The notes beneath the pieces were generated by a model that had not been told where the DNA came from, made no database searches, and saw only the letters and a list, made by a program, of their open reading frames with translations. From Auanema rhodensis (Eukaryota > Nematoda > Chromadorea > Rhabditida > Rhabditidae), in assembly GCA_964057225.1 (NCBI GenBank), contig OZ059900.1:25063638-25127637 (forward strand): DNA of 64,000 nucleotides, given 5' to 3'. The translations under genes were made by a program, and so were the position numbers. Shown here one piece after another: positions 37,621 to 51,641 of the stretch; position 1 is the stretch's first letter, and the number at the start of each line of letters is the position of its first letter.

Positions 37621-38304
37621 GTGAAAGTGGAACTAGACGTTGTACGAACAGTTTTGAGCTAGGTTTCATTGACATTGCATGAGTTTGAACACATGAAATC
37701 GTAAGTCAAAACCTTGTTTACAGCGAAATTTCCAAAAACTGGTTTTCCAGCATAATAAAATATTTCTCATGGGAAATACTGTGTTTTTGTATTTTTCTAG
37801 TGTTCAGCATGTAAAATGCTTTATTTTAATATGTAACACGCTGAAATTCGTTGCATTTGACGACTCATATGAACAAAAATCGATTTAATCAATATTAGCC
37901 ATAAGGGGCGTGCCCTCAGAATATGCTAATTTCCTTAATTTTCTAACCCCTGTTTTTTTGTCGTGAAAGTGGAACTAGACGTTGTACGAACAATTTTGAG
38001 CTAAGTTTCATTGACATTGCATGAGTTTGAACACATGAAATCGTAAGTCAAAACCTTGTTTACATCGAAATTTCCAAAAACTGGTTTTCCAGCATAATAA
38101 AATATTTCTCATGGGAAAAACTGTGTTTTTGTATTTTTCTAGTGTTCAGCATGTAAAATGCTTTATTTTAATATGTAACACGCTGAAATTCGTTGCATTT
38201 GACGACTCATATGAACAAAAATCGATTTAATCAATATTAGCCATAAGGGGCGTGCCCTCAGAATATGCTAATTTCCTTAATTTTCTAACCCCTGTTTTTT
38301 TGTC
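37621..38304. repeat. Two consecutive hybrid monomers with Q right halves (111-112)
   Basis: Monomer 111 starts with ACAGTTTT like the 57/101 type and finishes as Q. Monomer 112 starts like S (CTAAGTTTC, ACATCG) and also finishes as Q (GGGAAAAAC, CTTTATTTTAAT). Both sit at the border where the 10-mer recurrence stops. Monomer 113 keeps CTAAGTTTC but continues as T, which makes three recombinant-looking copies in a row. Confidence 0.7.
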
Positions 38305-38988
38305 GTGAAAGTGGAACTAGACGTTGTACGAACAATTTTGAGCTAAGTTTCATTGACATTGCATGAGTTTGAACACATGAAATCGTAAGTCAAAACCTTG
38401 TTTACAGCGAAATTTCCAAAAACTGGTTTTCCAGCATAATAAAATATTTCTCAAGGGAAAAACTGTGTTTTTATATTTTTCTAGTGTTCAGCATGTAAAA
38501 TGCTTCATTTTAGTATGTAACACGCTGAAATTCCTTGCATTTGACGACTCATATGAACAAAAATCGATTTAATCAATATTAACCATAAGGGGCGTGCCCT
38601 CAGAATATGCTAATTTCCTTAATTTTCTAACCCCTGTTTTTTTGTCGTGAAAGTGGAACTAGACGTTGTACGAACAATTTTGAGCTAGGTTTCATTGACA
38701 TTGCATGAGTTTGAACACATGAAATCGTAAGTCAAAACCTTGTTTACAGCGAAATTTCCAAAAACTGGTTTTCCAGCATAATACAATATTTCTCATGGGA
38801 AATACTGTGTTTTTATATTTTTCTAGTGTTCAGCATGTAAAATGCTTCATTTTAGTATGTAACACGCTGAAATTCGTTGCATTTGACGACTCATATGAAC
38901 AAAAATCGATTTTATCAATATTAGCCATAAGGGGCGTGCCCTCAGAATATGCTAATTTCCTTAATTTTCTAACCCCTGTTTTTTTGTC

Positions 38989-40014
38989 GTGAAAGTGGAA
39001 CTAGACGTTGTACAAACAATTTTGAGCTAGGTTTCATTGACATCGCATGAGTTTGAACACATGAAATCGTAAGTCAAAACCTTGTTTACAGCGAAATTTC
39101 CAAAAACTGGTTTTCCAGCATAATACAATATTTCTCATGGGAAATACTGTGTTTTTATATTTTTCTAGTGTTCAGCATGTAAAATGCTTCATTTTAGTAT
39201 GTAAAACGCTGAAATTCGTTGCATTTGACGACTCATATGAACAAAAATCGATTTTATCAATATTAGCCATAAGGGGCGTGCCCTCAGAATATGCTAATTT
39301 CCTTAATTTTCTAACCCCTGTTTTTTTGTCGTGAAAGTGGAACTAGACGTTGTACAAACAATTTTGAGCTAGGTTTCATTGACATCGCATGAGTTTGAAC
39401 ACATGAAATCGTAAGTCAAAACCTTGTTTACAGCGAAATTTCCAAAAACTGGTTTTCCAGCATAATACAATATTTCTCATGGGAAATACTGTGTTTTTAT
39501 ATTTTTCTAGTGTTCAGCATGTAAAATGCTTCATTTTAGTATGTAAAACGCTGAAATTCGTTGCATTTGACGACTCATATGAACAAAAATCGATTTTATC
39601 AATATTAGCCATAAGGGGCGTGCCCTCAGAATATGCTAATTTCCTTAATTTTCTAACCCCTGTTTTTTTGTCGTGAAAGTGGAACTAGACGTTGTACAAA
39701 CAATTTTGAGCTAGGTTTCATTGACATCGCATGAGTTTGAACACATGAAATCGTAAGTCAAAACCTTGTTTACAGCGAAATTTCCAAAAACTGGTTTTCC
39801 AGCATAATACAATATTTCTCATGGGAAATACTGTGTTTTTATATTTTTCTAGTGTTCAGCATGTAAAATGCTTCATTTTAGTATGTAACACGCTGAAATT
39901 CGTTGCATTTGACGACTCATATGAACAAAAATCGATTTAATCAATATTAGCCATAAGGGGCGTGCCCTCAGAATATGCTAATTTCCTTAATTTTCTAACC
40001 CCTGTTTTTTTGTC
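38989..40014. repeat. Trio of CAAAC/CATCGC monomers (115-117)
   Basis: Copies 115 and 116 look identical; 117 differs by GTAACAC for GTAAAAC and TCGATTTAATC for TCGATTTTATC. The linked pair of substitutions (GTACAAAC and GACATCGC) marks a lineage also found at 51300, 54036, 58139, 60875, 61217, 62585 and 62927, so it has spread over about 24 kb of the array. Confidence 0.85.
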
Positions 40015-40698
40015 GTGAAAGTGGAACTAGACGTTGTACGAACAATTTTGAGCTAGGTTTCATTGACATTGCATGAGTTTGAACACATGAAATCGTAAGT
40101 CAAAACCTTGTTTACAGCGAAATTTCCAAAAACTGGTTTTCCAGCATAATAAAATATTTCTCATGGGAAATACAGTGTTTTTGTATTTTTTTAGTGTTCA
40201 GCATGTAAAATGCGTCATTTTAGTATGTAAAACGCTGAAATTCGTTGCATTTGACGACTCATATGAACAAAAATCGATTTTATCAATATTAGCCATAAGG
40301 GGCGTGCCCTCAGAATATGCTAATTTCCTTAATTTTCTAACCCCTGTTTTTTTGTCGTGAAAGTGGAACTAGACGTTGTACGAACAATTTTGAGCTAGGT
40401 TTCATTGACATTGCATGAGTTTGAACACATGAAATCGTAAGTCAAAACCTTGTTTACAGCGAAATTTCCAAAAACTGGTTTTCCAGCATAATAAAATATT
40501 TCTCATGGGAAATACAGTGTTTTTGTATTTTTTTAGTGTTCAGCATGTAAAATGCGTCATTTTAGTATGTAAAACGCTGAAATTCGTTGCATTTGACGAC
40601 TCATATGAACAAAAATCGATTTTATCAATATTAGCCATAAGGGGCGTGCCCTCAGAATATGCTAATTTCCTTAATTTTCTAACCCCTGTTTTTTTGTC

Positions 40699-42750
40699 GT
40701 GAAAGTGGAACTAGACGTTGTACGAACAATTTTGAGCTAGGTTTCATTGACATTGCATGAGTTTGAACACATGAAATCGTAAGTCAAAACCTTGTTTACA
40801 GCGAAATTTCCAAAAACTGGTTTTCCAGCATAATACAATATTTCTCATGGGAAATACTGTGTTTTTATATTTTTCCAGTGTTCAGCATGTAAAATGCTTC
40901 ATTTTACTATGTAACACGCTGAAATTCGTTGCATTTGACGACTCATATGAACAAAAATCGATTTTATCAATATTAGCCATAAGGGGCGTGCCCTCAGAAT
41001 ATGCTAATTTCCTTAATTTTCTAACCCCTGTTTTTTTGTCGTGAAAGTGGAACTAGACGTTGTACGAACAGTTTTGAGCTAGGTTTCATTGACATTGCAT
41101 GAGTTTGAACACATGAAATCGTAAGTCAAAACCTTGTTTACAGCGAAATTTCCAAAAACTGGTTTTCCAGCATAATAAAATATTTCTCATGGGAAATACT
41201 GTGTTTTTGTATTTTTCTAGTGTTCAGCATGTAAAATGCTTCATTTTAGTATGTAACACGCTGAAATTCGTTGCATTTGACGACTCATATGAACAAAAAT
41301 CGATTTAATCAATATTAGCCATAAGGGGCGTGCCCTCAGAATATGCTAATTTCCTTAATTTTCTAACCCCTGTTTTTTTGTCGTGAAAGTGGAACTAGAC
41401 GTTGTACGAACAATTTTGAGCTAGGTTTCATTGACATTGCATGAGTTTGAACACATGAAATCGTAAGTCAAAACCTTGTTTACAGCGAAATTTCCAAAAA
41501 CTGGTTTTCCAGCATAATAAAATATTTCTCATGGGAAATACAGTGTTTTTGTATTTTTTTAGTGTTCAGCATGTAAAATGCGTCATTTTAGTATGTAAAA
41601 CGCTGAAATTCGTTGCATTTGACGACTCATATGAACAAAAATCGATTTTATCAATATTAGCCATAAGGGGCGTGCCCTCAGAATATGCTAATTTCCTTAA
41701 TATTCTAACCCCTGTTTTTTTGTCGTGAAAGTGGAACTAGACGTTGTACGAACAATTTTGAGCTAGGTTTCATTGACATTGCATGAGTTTGAACACATGA
41801 AATCGTAAGTCAAAACCTTGTTTACAGCGAAATTTCCAAAAACTGGTTTTCCAGCATAATACAATATTTCTCATGGGAAATACTGTGTTTTTATATTTTT
41901 CCAGTGTTCAGCATGTAAAATGCTTCATTTTACTATGTAACACGCTGAAATTCGTTGCATTTGACGACTCATATGAACAAAAATCGATTTTATCAATATT
42001 AGCCATAAGGGGCGTGCCCTCAGAATATGCTAATTTCCTTAATTTTCTAACCCCTGTTTTTTTGTCGTGAAAGTGGAACTAGACGTTGTACGAACAGTTT
42101 TGAGCTAGGTTTCATTGACATTGCATGAGTTTGAACACATGAAATCGTAAGTCAAAACCTTGTTTACAGCGAAATTTCCAAAAACTGGTTTTCCAGCATA
42201 ATAAAATATTTCTCATGGGAAATACTGTGTTTTTGTATTTTTCTAGTGTTCAGCATGTAAAATGCTTCATTTTAGTATGTAACACGCTGAAATTCGTTGC
42301 ATTTGACGACTCATATGAACAAAAATCGATTTAATCAATATTAGCCATAAGGGGCGTGCCCTCAGAATATGCTAATTTCCTTAATTTTCTAACCCCTGTT
42401 TTTTTGTCGTGAAAGTGGAACTAGACGTTGTACGAACAATTTTGAGCTAGGTTTCATTGACATTGCATGAGTTTGAACACATGAAATCGTAAGTCAAAAC
42501 CTTGTTTACAGCGAAATTTCCAAAAACTGGTTTTCCAGCATAATAAAATATTTCTCATGGGAAATACAGTGTTTTTGTATTTTTTTAGTGTTCAGCATGT
42601 AAAATGCGTCATTTTAGTATGTAAAACGCTGAAATTCGTTGCATTTGACGACTCATATGAACAAAAATCGATTTTATCAATATTAGCCATAAGGGGCGTG
42701 CCCTCAGAATATGCTAATTTCCTTAATATTCTAACCCCTGTTTTTTTGTC
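40699..42750. repeat. Tandem 3-mer (2 x 1,026 bp, monomers 120-125)
   Basis: Monomers 120-122 and 123-125 correspond one to one. The first member has the rare TTCCAGTG and TTACTATG, the second ACAGTTTT with a generic body, the third is P with TAATATTC. I saw no differences between the two copies by eye. Confidence 0.85.
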
Positions 42751-44118
42751 GTGAAAGTGGAACTAGACGTTGTACGAACAATTTTGAGCTAGGTTTCATT
42801 GACATTGCATGAGTTTGAACACATGAAATCGTAAGTCAAAACCTTGTTTACAGCGAAATTTCCAAAAACTGGTTTTCCAGCATAATAAAATATTTCTCAA
42901 GGGAAAAACTGTGTTTTTATATTTTTCTAGTGTTCAGCATGTAAAATGCTTCATTTTAGTATGTAACACGGTGAAATTCCTTGCATTTGACGACTCATAT
43001 GAACAAAAATCGATTTAATCAATATTAGCCATAAGGGGCGTGCCCTCAGAATATGCTAATTTCCTTAATTTTCTAACCCCTGTTTTTTTGTCGTGAAAGT
43101 GGAACTAGACGTTGTACGAACAATTTTGAGCTAGGTTTCATTGACATTGCATGAGTTTGAACACATGAAATCGTAAGTCAAAACCTTGTTTACAGCGAAA
43201 TTTCCAAAAACTGGTTTTCCAGCATAATAAAATATTTCTCATGGGAAATACAGTGTTTTTGTATTTTTTTAGTGTTCAGCATGTAAAATGCGTCATTTTA
43301 GTATGTAAAACGCTGAAATTCGTTGCATTTGACGACTCATATGAACAAAAATCGATTTTATCAATATTAGCCATAAGGGGCGTGCCCTCAGAATATGCTA
43401 ATTTCCTTAATATTCTAACCCCTGTTTTTTTGTCGTGAAAGTGGAACTAGACGTTGTACGAACAATTTTGAGCTAGGTTTCATTGACATTGCATGAGTTT
43501 GAACACATGAAATCGTAAGTCAAAACCTTGTTTACAGCGAAATTTCCAAAAACTGGTTTTCCAGCATAATAAAATATTTCTCAAGGGAAAAACTGTGTTT
43601 TTATATTTTTCTAGTGTTCAGCATGTAAAATGCTTCATTTTAGTATGTAACACGGTGAAATTCCTTGCATTTGACGACTCATATGAACAAAAATCGATTT
43701 AATCAATATTAGCCATAAGGGGCGTGCCCTCAGAATATGCTAATTTCCTTAATTTTCTAACCCCTGTTTTTTTGTCGTGAAAGTGGAACTAGACGTTGTA
43801 CGAACAATTTTGAGCTAGGTTTCATTGACATTGCATGAGTTTGAACACATGAAATCGTAAGTCAAAACCTTGTTTACAGCGAAATTTCCAAAAACTGGTT
43901 TTCCAGCATAATAAAATATTTCTCATGGGAAATACAGTGTTTTTGTATTTTTTTAGTGTTCAGCATGTAAAATGCGTCATTTTAGTATGTAAAACGCTGA
44001 AATTCGTTGCATTTGACGACTCATATGAACAAAAATCGATTTTATCAATATTAGCCATAAGGGGCGTGCCCTCAGAATATGCTAATTTCCTTAATTTTCT
44101 AACCCCTGTTTTTTTGTC
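42409..44118. repeat. T/P dimer run, 684-bp period (monomers 125-129)
   Basis: P and T monomers alternate as P-T-P-T-P. The T copies 126 and 128 share ACACGGTG and TTCCTTGC. P copies 125 and 127 carry TAATATTC while the last, 129, has the usual TAATTTTC. Confidence 0.85.
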
Positions 44119-44264
44119 GTGAAAGTGGAACTAGACGTTGTACGAACAATTTTGAGCTAGGTTTCATTGACATTGCATGAGTTTGAAAAAATGAAATCGT
44201 AAGTCAAAACCTTGTTTACAGCGAAATTTCCAAAAACTGGTTTTCCAGCATAATAAAATATTTC

Positions 44265-44271
44265 TCAAGGA
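44265..44271. other. One-base deletion in monomer 130
   Basis: T-type copies have TCAAGGGAAAAAC at this place; here it is CAAGGAAAAAC with one G missing. The closely related copies 177 and 182 keep GGG. Confidence 0.85.
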
Positions 44272-47200
44272 AAAACTGTGTTTTTATATTTTTCTAGTGT
44301 TCAGCATGTAAAATGGTTCATTTTAGTATGTAACACGCTGAAATTCCTTGCATTTGACGACTCATATGAACAAAAATCGATTTAATCAATATTAACCATA
44401 AGGGGCGTGCCCTCAGAATATGCTAATTTCCTTAATTTTCTAACCCCTGTTTTTTTGTCGTGAAAGTGGAACTAGACGTTGTACGAACAATTTTGAGCTA
44501 GGTTTCATTGACATTGCATGAGTTTGAACACATGAAATCGTAAGTCAAAACCTTGTTTACAGCGAAATTTCCAAAAACTGGTTTTCCAGCATAATACAAT
44601 ATTTCTCATGGGAAATACTGTGTTTTTATATTTTTCCAGTGTTCAGCATGTAAAATGCTTCATTTTAGTATGTAACACGCTGAAATTCGTTGCATTTGAC
44701 GACTCATATGAACAAAAATCGATTTTATCAATATTAGCCATAAGGGGCGTGCCCTCAGAATATGCTAATTTCCTTAATTTTCTAACCCCTGTTTTTTTGT
44801 CGTGAAAGTGGAACTAGACGTTGTACGAACAGTTTTGAGCTAGGTTTCATTGACATTGCATGAGTTTGAACACATGAAATCGTAAGTCAAAACCTTGTTT
44901 ACAGCGAAATTTCCAAAAACTGGTTTTCCAGCATAATACAATATTTCTCATGGGAAATACTGTGTTTTTGTATTTTTCTAGTGTTCAGAATGTAGAATGC
45001 TTCATTTTAGTACGTAACACGCTGAAATTCGTTGCATTTGACGACTCATATGAACAAAAATCGATTTAATCAATATTAGCCATAAGGGGCGTGCCCTCAG
45101 AATATGCTAATTTCCTTAATTTTCTAACCCCTGTTTTTTTGTCGTGAAAGTGGAACTAGACGTTGTACGAACAATTTTGAGCTAGGTTTCATTGACATTG
45201 CATGAGTTTGAACACATGAAATCGTAAGTCAAAACCTTGTTTACAGCGAAATTTCCAAAAACTGGTTTTCCAGCATAATAAAATATTTCTCATGGGAAAT
45301 ACTGTGTTTTTGTATTTTTCTAGTGTTCAGCATGTAAAATGCTTCTATTTAGTATGTAACACGCTGAAATTCGTTGCATTTGACGACTCATATGAACAAA
45401 AATCGATTTAATCAATATTAGCCATAAGGGGCGTGCCCTCAGAATATGCTAATTTCCTTAATTTTCTAACCCCTGTTTTTTTGTCGTGAAAGTGGAACTA
45501 GACGTTGTACGAACAATTTTGAGCTAGGTTTCATTGACATTGCATGAGTTTGAACACATGAAATCGTAAGTCAAAACCTTGTTTACAGCGAAATTTCCAA
45601 AAACTGGTTTTCCAGCATAATAAAATATTTCTCAAGGGAAAAACTGTGTTTTTATATTTTTCTAGTGTTCAGCATGTAAAATGCTTCATTTTAGTATGTA
45701 ACACGGTGAAATTCCTTGCATTTGACGACTCATATGAACAAAAATCGATTTAATCAATATTAGCCATATGGGGCGTGCCCTCAGAATATGCTAATTTCCT
45801 TAATTTTCTAACCCCTGTTTTTTTGTCGTGAAAGTGGAACTAGACGTTGTACGAACAATTTTGAGCTAGGTTTCATTGACATTGCATGAGTTTGAACACA
45901 TGAAATCGTAAGTCAAAACCTTGTTTACAGCGAAATTTCCAAAAACTGGTTTTCCAGCATAATACAATATTTCTCATGGGAAATACTGTGTTTTTGTATT
46001 TTTTTAGTGTTCAGCATGTAAAATGCGTCATTTTAGTATGTAAAACGCTGAAATTCGTTGCATTTGACGACTCATATGAACAAAAAGCGATTTAATCAAT
46101 ATTATCCATAAGGGGCGTGCCCTCAGAATATGCTAATTTCCTTAATTTTCTAACCCCTGTTTTTTTGTCGTGAAAGTGGAACTAGACGTTGTACGAACAA
46201 TTTTGAGCTAGGTTTCATTGACATTGCATGAGTTTGAACACATGAAATCGTAAGTCAAAACCTTGTTTACAGCGAAATTTCCAAAAACTGGTTTTCCAGC
46301 ATAATAAAATATTTCTCATGGGAAATACTATGTTTTTGTATTTTTTTAGTGTTCAGCATGTAAAATGCGTCATTTTAGTATGTAAAACGCTGAAATTCGT
46401 TGCATTTGACGACTCATATGAACAAAAAGCGATTTAATCAATATTATCCATAAGGGGCGTGCCCTCAGAATATGCTAATTTCCTTAATTTTCTAACCCCT
46501 GTTTTTTTGTCGTGAAAGTGGAACTAGACGTTGTACGAACAATTTTGAGCTAGGTTTCATTGACATTGCATGAGTTTGAACACATGCAATCGTATGTCAA
46601 AACCTTGTTTACAACGAAATTTCCAAAAACTGGTTTTCCAGCATAATAAATTATTTCTCATGGGAAATACTGTGTTTTTGTATTTTTCTAGTGTTCAGCA
46701 TGTAGAATGCTTCATTTTAGTATGTAACACGCTGAAATTCGTTGCATTTGACGACTCATATGAACAAAAATCGATTTAATCAATATTAGCCATAAGGGGC
46801 GTGCCCTCAGAATATGCTAATTTCCTTAATTTTCTAACCCCTGTTTTTTTGTCGTGAAAGTGGAACTAGACGTTGTACGAACAATTTTGAGCTAGGTTTC
46901 ATTGACATTGCATGAGTTTGAACACATGAAATCGTAAGTCAAAACCTTGTTTACAGCGAAATTTCCAAAAACTGGTTTTCCAGCATAATAAAATATTTCT
47001 CATGGGAAATACAGTGTTTTTGTATTTTTTTAGTGTTCAGCATGTAAAATGCGTCATTTTAGTATGTAAAACGCTGAAATTCGTTGCATTTGACGACTCA
47101 TATGAACAAAAATCGATTTTATCAATATTAGCCATAAGGGGCGTGCCCTCAGAATATGCTAATTTCCTTAATATTCTAACCCCTGTTTTTTTGTCGTGAA

Positions 47201-48563
47201 AGTGGAACTAGACGTTGTACGAACAATTTTGAGCTAGGTTTCATTGACATTGCATGAGTTTGAACACATGAAATCGTAAGTCAAAACCTTGTTTACAGCG
47301 AAATTTCCAAAAACTGGTTTTCCAGCATAATAAAATATTTCTCAAGGGAAAAACTGTGTTTTTATATTTTTCTAGTGTTCAGCATGTAAAATGCTTCATT
47401 TTAGTATGTAACACGGTGAAATTCCTTGCATTTGACGACTCATATGAACAAAAATCGATTTAATCAATATTAGCCATAAGGGGCGTGCCCTCAGAATATG
47501 CTAATTTCCTTAATTTTCTAACCCCTGTTTTTTTGTCGTGAAAGTGGAACTAGACGTTGTACGAACAATTTTGAGCTAGGTTTCATTGACATTGCATGAG
47601 TTTGAACACATGAAATCGTAAGTCAAAACCTTGTTTACAGCGAAATTTCCAAAAACTGGTTTTCCAGCATAATACAATATTTCTCATGGGAAATACTGTG
47701 TTTTTGTATTTTTCTAGTGTTCAGAATGTAGAATGCTTCATTTTAGTACGTAACACGCTGAAATTCGTTGCATTTGACGACTCATATGAACAAAAATCGA
47801 TTTAATCAATATTAGCCATAAGGGGCGTGCCCTCAGAATATGCTAATTTCCTTAATTTTCTAACCCCTGTTTTTTTGTCGTGAAAGTGGAACTAGACGTT
47901 GTACGAACAATTTTGAGCTAGGTTTCATTGACATTGCATGAGTTTGAACACATGAAATCGTAAGTCAAAACCTTGTTTACAGCGAAATTTCCAAAAACTG
48001 GTTTTCCAGCATAATAAAATATTTCTCATGGGAAATACTGTGTTTTTGTATTTTTCTAGTGTTCAGCATGTAAAATGCTTCATTTTAGTATGTAACACGC
48101 TGAAATTCGTTGCATTTGACGACTCATATGAACAAAAATCGATTTAATCAATATTAGCCATAAGGGGCGTGCCCTCAGAATATGCTAATTTCCTTAATTT
48201 TCTAACCCCTGTTTTTTTGTCGTGAAAGTGGAACTAGACGTTGTACGAACAATTTTGAGCTAGGTTTCATTGACATTGCATGAGTTTGAACACATGAAAT
48301 CGTAAGTCAAAACCTTGTTTACAGCGAAATTTCCAAAAACTGGTTTTCCAGCATAATAAAATATTTCTCAAGGGAAAAACTGTGTTTTTATATTTTTCTA
48401 GTGTTCAGCATGTAAAATGCTTCATTTTAGTATGTAACACGGTGAAATTCCTTGCATTTGACGACTCATATGAACAAAAATCGATTTAATCAATATTAGC
48501 CATAAGGGGCGTGCCCTCAGAATATGCTAATTTCCTTAATTTTCTAACCCCTGTTTTTTTGTC

Positions 48564-50615
48564 GTGAAAGTGGAACTAGACGTTGTACGAACAATTTTGA
48601 GCTAGGTTTCATTGACATTGCATGAGTTTGAACACATGAAATCGTAAGTCAAAACCTTGTTTACAGCGAAATTTCCAAAAACTGGTTTTCCAGCATAATA
48701 CAATATTTCTCATGGGAAATACTGTGTTTTTGTATTTTTTTAGTGTTCAGCATGTAAAATGCGTCATTTTAGTATGTAAAACGCTGAAATTCGTTGCATT
48801 TGACGACTCATATGAACAAAAAGCGATTTAATCAATATTATCCATAAGGGGCGTGCCCTCAGAATATGCTAATTTCCTTAATTTTCTAACCCCTGTTTTT
48901 TTGTCGTGAAAGTGGAACTAGACGTTGTACGAACAATTTTGAGCTAGGTTTCATTGACATTGCATGAGTTTGAACACATGAAATCGTAAGTCAAAACCTT
49001 GTTTACAGCGAAATTTCCAAAAACTGGTTTTCCAGCATAATAAAATATTTCTCATGGGAAATACTATGTTTTTGTATTTTTTTAGTGTTCAGCATGTAAA
49101 ATGCGTCATTTTAGTATGTAAAACGCTGAAATTCGTTGCATTTGACGACTCATATGAACAAAAAGCGATTTAATCAATATTATCCATAAGGGGCGTGCCC
49201 TCAGAATATGCTAATTTCCTTAATTTTCTAACCCCTGTTTTTTTGTCGTGAAAGTGGAACTAGACGTTGTACGAACAATTTTGAGCTAGGTTTCATTGAC
49301 ATTGCATGAGTTTGAACACATGCAATCGTAAGTCAAAACCTTGTTTACAACGAAATTTCCAAAAACTGGTTTTCCAGCATAATAAATTATTTCTCATGGG
49401 AAATACTGTGTTTTTGTATTTTTCTAGTGTTCAGCATGTAGAATGCTTCATTTTAGTATGTAACACGCTGAAATTCGTTGCATTTGACGACTCATATGAA
49501 CAAAAATCGATTTAATCAATATTAGCCATAAGGGGCGTGCCCTCAGAATATGCTAATTTCCTTAATTTTCTAACCCCTGTTTTTTTGTCGTGAAAGTGGA
49601 ACTAGACGTTGTACGAACAATTTTGAGCTAGGTTTCATTGACATTGCATGAGTTTGAACACATGAAATCGTAAGTCAAAACCTTGTTTACAGCGAAATTT
49701 CCAAAAACTGGTTTTCCAGCATAATACAATATTTCTCATGGGAAATACTGTGTTTTTGTATTTTTTTAGTGTTCAGCATGTAAAATGCGTCATTTTAGTA
49801 TGTAAAACGCTGAAATTCGTTGCATTTGACGACTCATATGAACAAAAAGCGATTTAATCAATATTATCCATAAGGGGCGTGCCCTCAGAATATGCTAATT
49901 TCCTTAATTTTCTAACCCCTGTTTTTTTGTCGTGAAAGTGGAACTAGACGTTGTACGAACAATTTTGAGCTAGGTTTCATTGACATTGCATGAGTTTGAA
50001 CACATGAAATCGTAAGTCAAAACCTTGTTTACAGCGAAATTTCCAAAAACTGGTTTTCCAGCATAATAAAATATTTCTCATGGGAAATACTATGTTTTTG
50101 TATTTTTTTAGTGTTCAGCATGTAAAATGCGTCATTTTAGTATGTAAAACGCTGAAATTCGTTGCATTTGACGACTCATATGAACAAAAAGCGATTTAAT
50201 CAATATTATCCATAAGGGGCGTGCCCTCAGAATATGCTAATTTCCTTAATTTTCTAACCCCTGTTTTTTTGTCGTGAAAGTGGAACTAGACGTTGTACGA
50301 ACAATTTTGAGCTAGGTTTCATTGACATTGCATGAGTTTGAACACATGCAATCGTAAGTCAAAACCTTGTTTACAACGAAATTTCCAAAAACTGGTTTTC
50401 CAGCATAATAAATTATTTCTCATGGGAAATACTGTGTTTTTGTATTTTTCTAGTGTTCAGCATGTAGAATGCTTCATTTTAGTATGTAACACGCTGAAAT
50501 TCGTTGCATTTGACGACTCATATGAACAAAAATCGATTTAATCAATATTAGCCATAAGGGGCGTGCCCTCAGAATATGCTAATTTCCTTAATTTTCTAAC
50601 CCCTGTTTTTTTGTA
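48564..50615. repeat. Tandem 3-mer inside the 15-mer (monomers 143-148)
   Basis: Monomers 143-145 and 146-148 (1,026 bp each) have the same order p1-p2-W and look identical, except that monomer 148 ends TTGTAGTG where 145 ends TTGTCGTG. This duplication accounts for the length difference between the 15- and 12-monomer units. Confidence 0.85.
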
Positions 50616-50957
50616 GTGAAAGTGGAACTAGACGTTGTACGAACAATTTTGAGCTAGGTTTCGTTGACATTGCATGAGTTTGAACACATGCAATCGTAAG
50701 TCAAAACCTTGTTTACAGCGAAATTTCCAAAAACTGGTTTTCCAGCATAATAAAATATTTCTCAAGGGAAAAACTGTGTTTTTATATTTTTCTAGTGTTC
50801 AGCATGTAAAATGCTTTATTTTAATATGTAACACGCTGAAATTCGTTGCATTTGACGACTCATATGAACAAAAATCGATTTAATCAATATTAGCCATAAG
50901 GGGCGTGCCCTCAGAATATGCTAATTTCCTTAATTTTCTAACCCCTGTTTTTTTGTT
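50616..50957. repeat. Composite monomer QT (149; second copy 169)
   Basis: It has the C allele at position 76, TTTCGTTGAC, then TCAAGGGAAAAAC and TTTTTATAT as in T copies, and CTTTATTTTAAT with a TTGTTGTG end as in Q copies. An identical-looking monomer is at 57455-57796. It is best explained as a T/Q recombinant fixed in this higher-order unit. Confidence 0.7.
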
Positions 50958-51641
50958 GTGAAAGTGGAACTAGACGTTGTACGAACAATTTTGAGCTAGG
51001 TTTCATTGACATTGCATGAGTTTGAACAAATGAAATCGTAAGTCAAAACCTTGTTTACATCGAAATTTCCAAAAACTGGTTTTCCAGCATAATAAAATAT
51101 TTCTCATGGGAAATACTGTGTTTTTGTATTTTTTTAGTGTTCAGCATGTAAAATGCGTCATTTTAGTATGTAAAACGCTGAAATTCGTTGCATTTGACGA
51201 CTCATATGAACAAAAATCGATTTTATCAATATTAGCCATAAGGGGCGTGCCCTCAGAATATGCTAATTTCCTTAATTTTCTAACCCCTGTTTTTTTGTCG
51301 TGAAAGTGGAACTAGACGTTGTACAAACAATTTTGAGCTAGGTTTCATTGACATCGCATGAGTTTGAACACATGAAATCGTAAGTCAAAACCTTGTTTAC
51401 AGCGAAATTTCCAAAAACTGGTTTTCCAGCATAATACAATATTTCTCATGGGAAATACTGTGTTTTTATATTTTTCTAGTGTTCAGCATGTAAAATGCTT
51501 CATTTTAGTATGTAACACGCTGAAATTCGTTGCATTTGACGACTCATATGAACAAAAATCGATTTAATCAATATTAGCCATAAGGGGCGTGCCCTCAGAA
51601 TATGCTAATTTCCTTAATTTTCTAACCCCTGTTTTTTTGTC

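Larger units (their letters stand above)
31122..37962. repeat. S/R domain with 10- and 11-monomer recurrence (monomers 92-111)
   Basis: S copies (CTAAGTTTC, CATGAGAAATAC, TTTTAATG, TTGATATGTAAAAC) occur at 93, 94, 96, 99, 104, 106 and 109 and are confined to this domain. R copies lie between them. Monomers 94-101 correspond to 104-111 (offset 3,420, becoming 3,421 after the indel near 36590), with differences in 95/105, 99/109 ends and 101/111. Monomers 92-93 correspond to 103-104 at an 11-monomer offset. Copy 102 is a P-like copy with GCGATTTAATC and ATTATCC. Confidence 0.8.
37963..46511. repeat. Domain of short local amplifications (monomers 112-136)
   Basis: Within this stretch are the CAAAC/CATCGC trio 115-117, a P pair 118-119, a 3-mer pair 120-125 and a T/P dimer run 125-129, described separately. 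The remainder (130-136) holds T' copy 130 (GAAAAAATG, ATTAACC), R copy 131, U copy 132 (TACGTAAC), generic 133 with CTTCTATTT, T copy 134 with CATATGGGG, and two P-like GCGATT/ATTATCC copies 135-136 that recur in the next domain. Confidence 0.75.
46512..51641. repeat. Higher-order repeat variant of 15 monomers (137-151)
   Basis: The order is W (with CGTATGTC), P, T, U, G, T, p1, p2, W, p1, p2, W, QT, X, Y. Here p1 and p2 are P-like copies with GCGATT/ATTATCC (p2 also has AATACTATG), QT is a C-allele copy with a T middle and Q right half, X has ACAAATG/ACATCG with a P body and Y is the CAAAC/CATCGC R copy. Compared with the 12-mer at 54377, the only extra is a tandem duplication of p1-p2-W. 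Confidence 0.85.
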
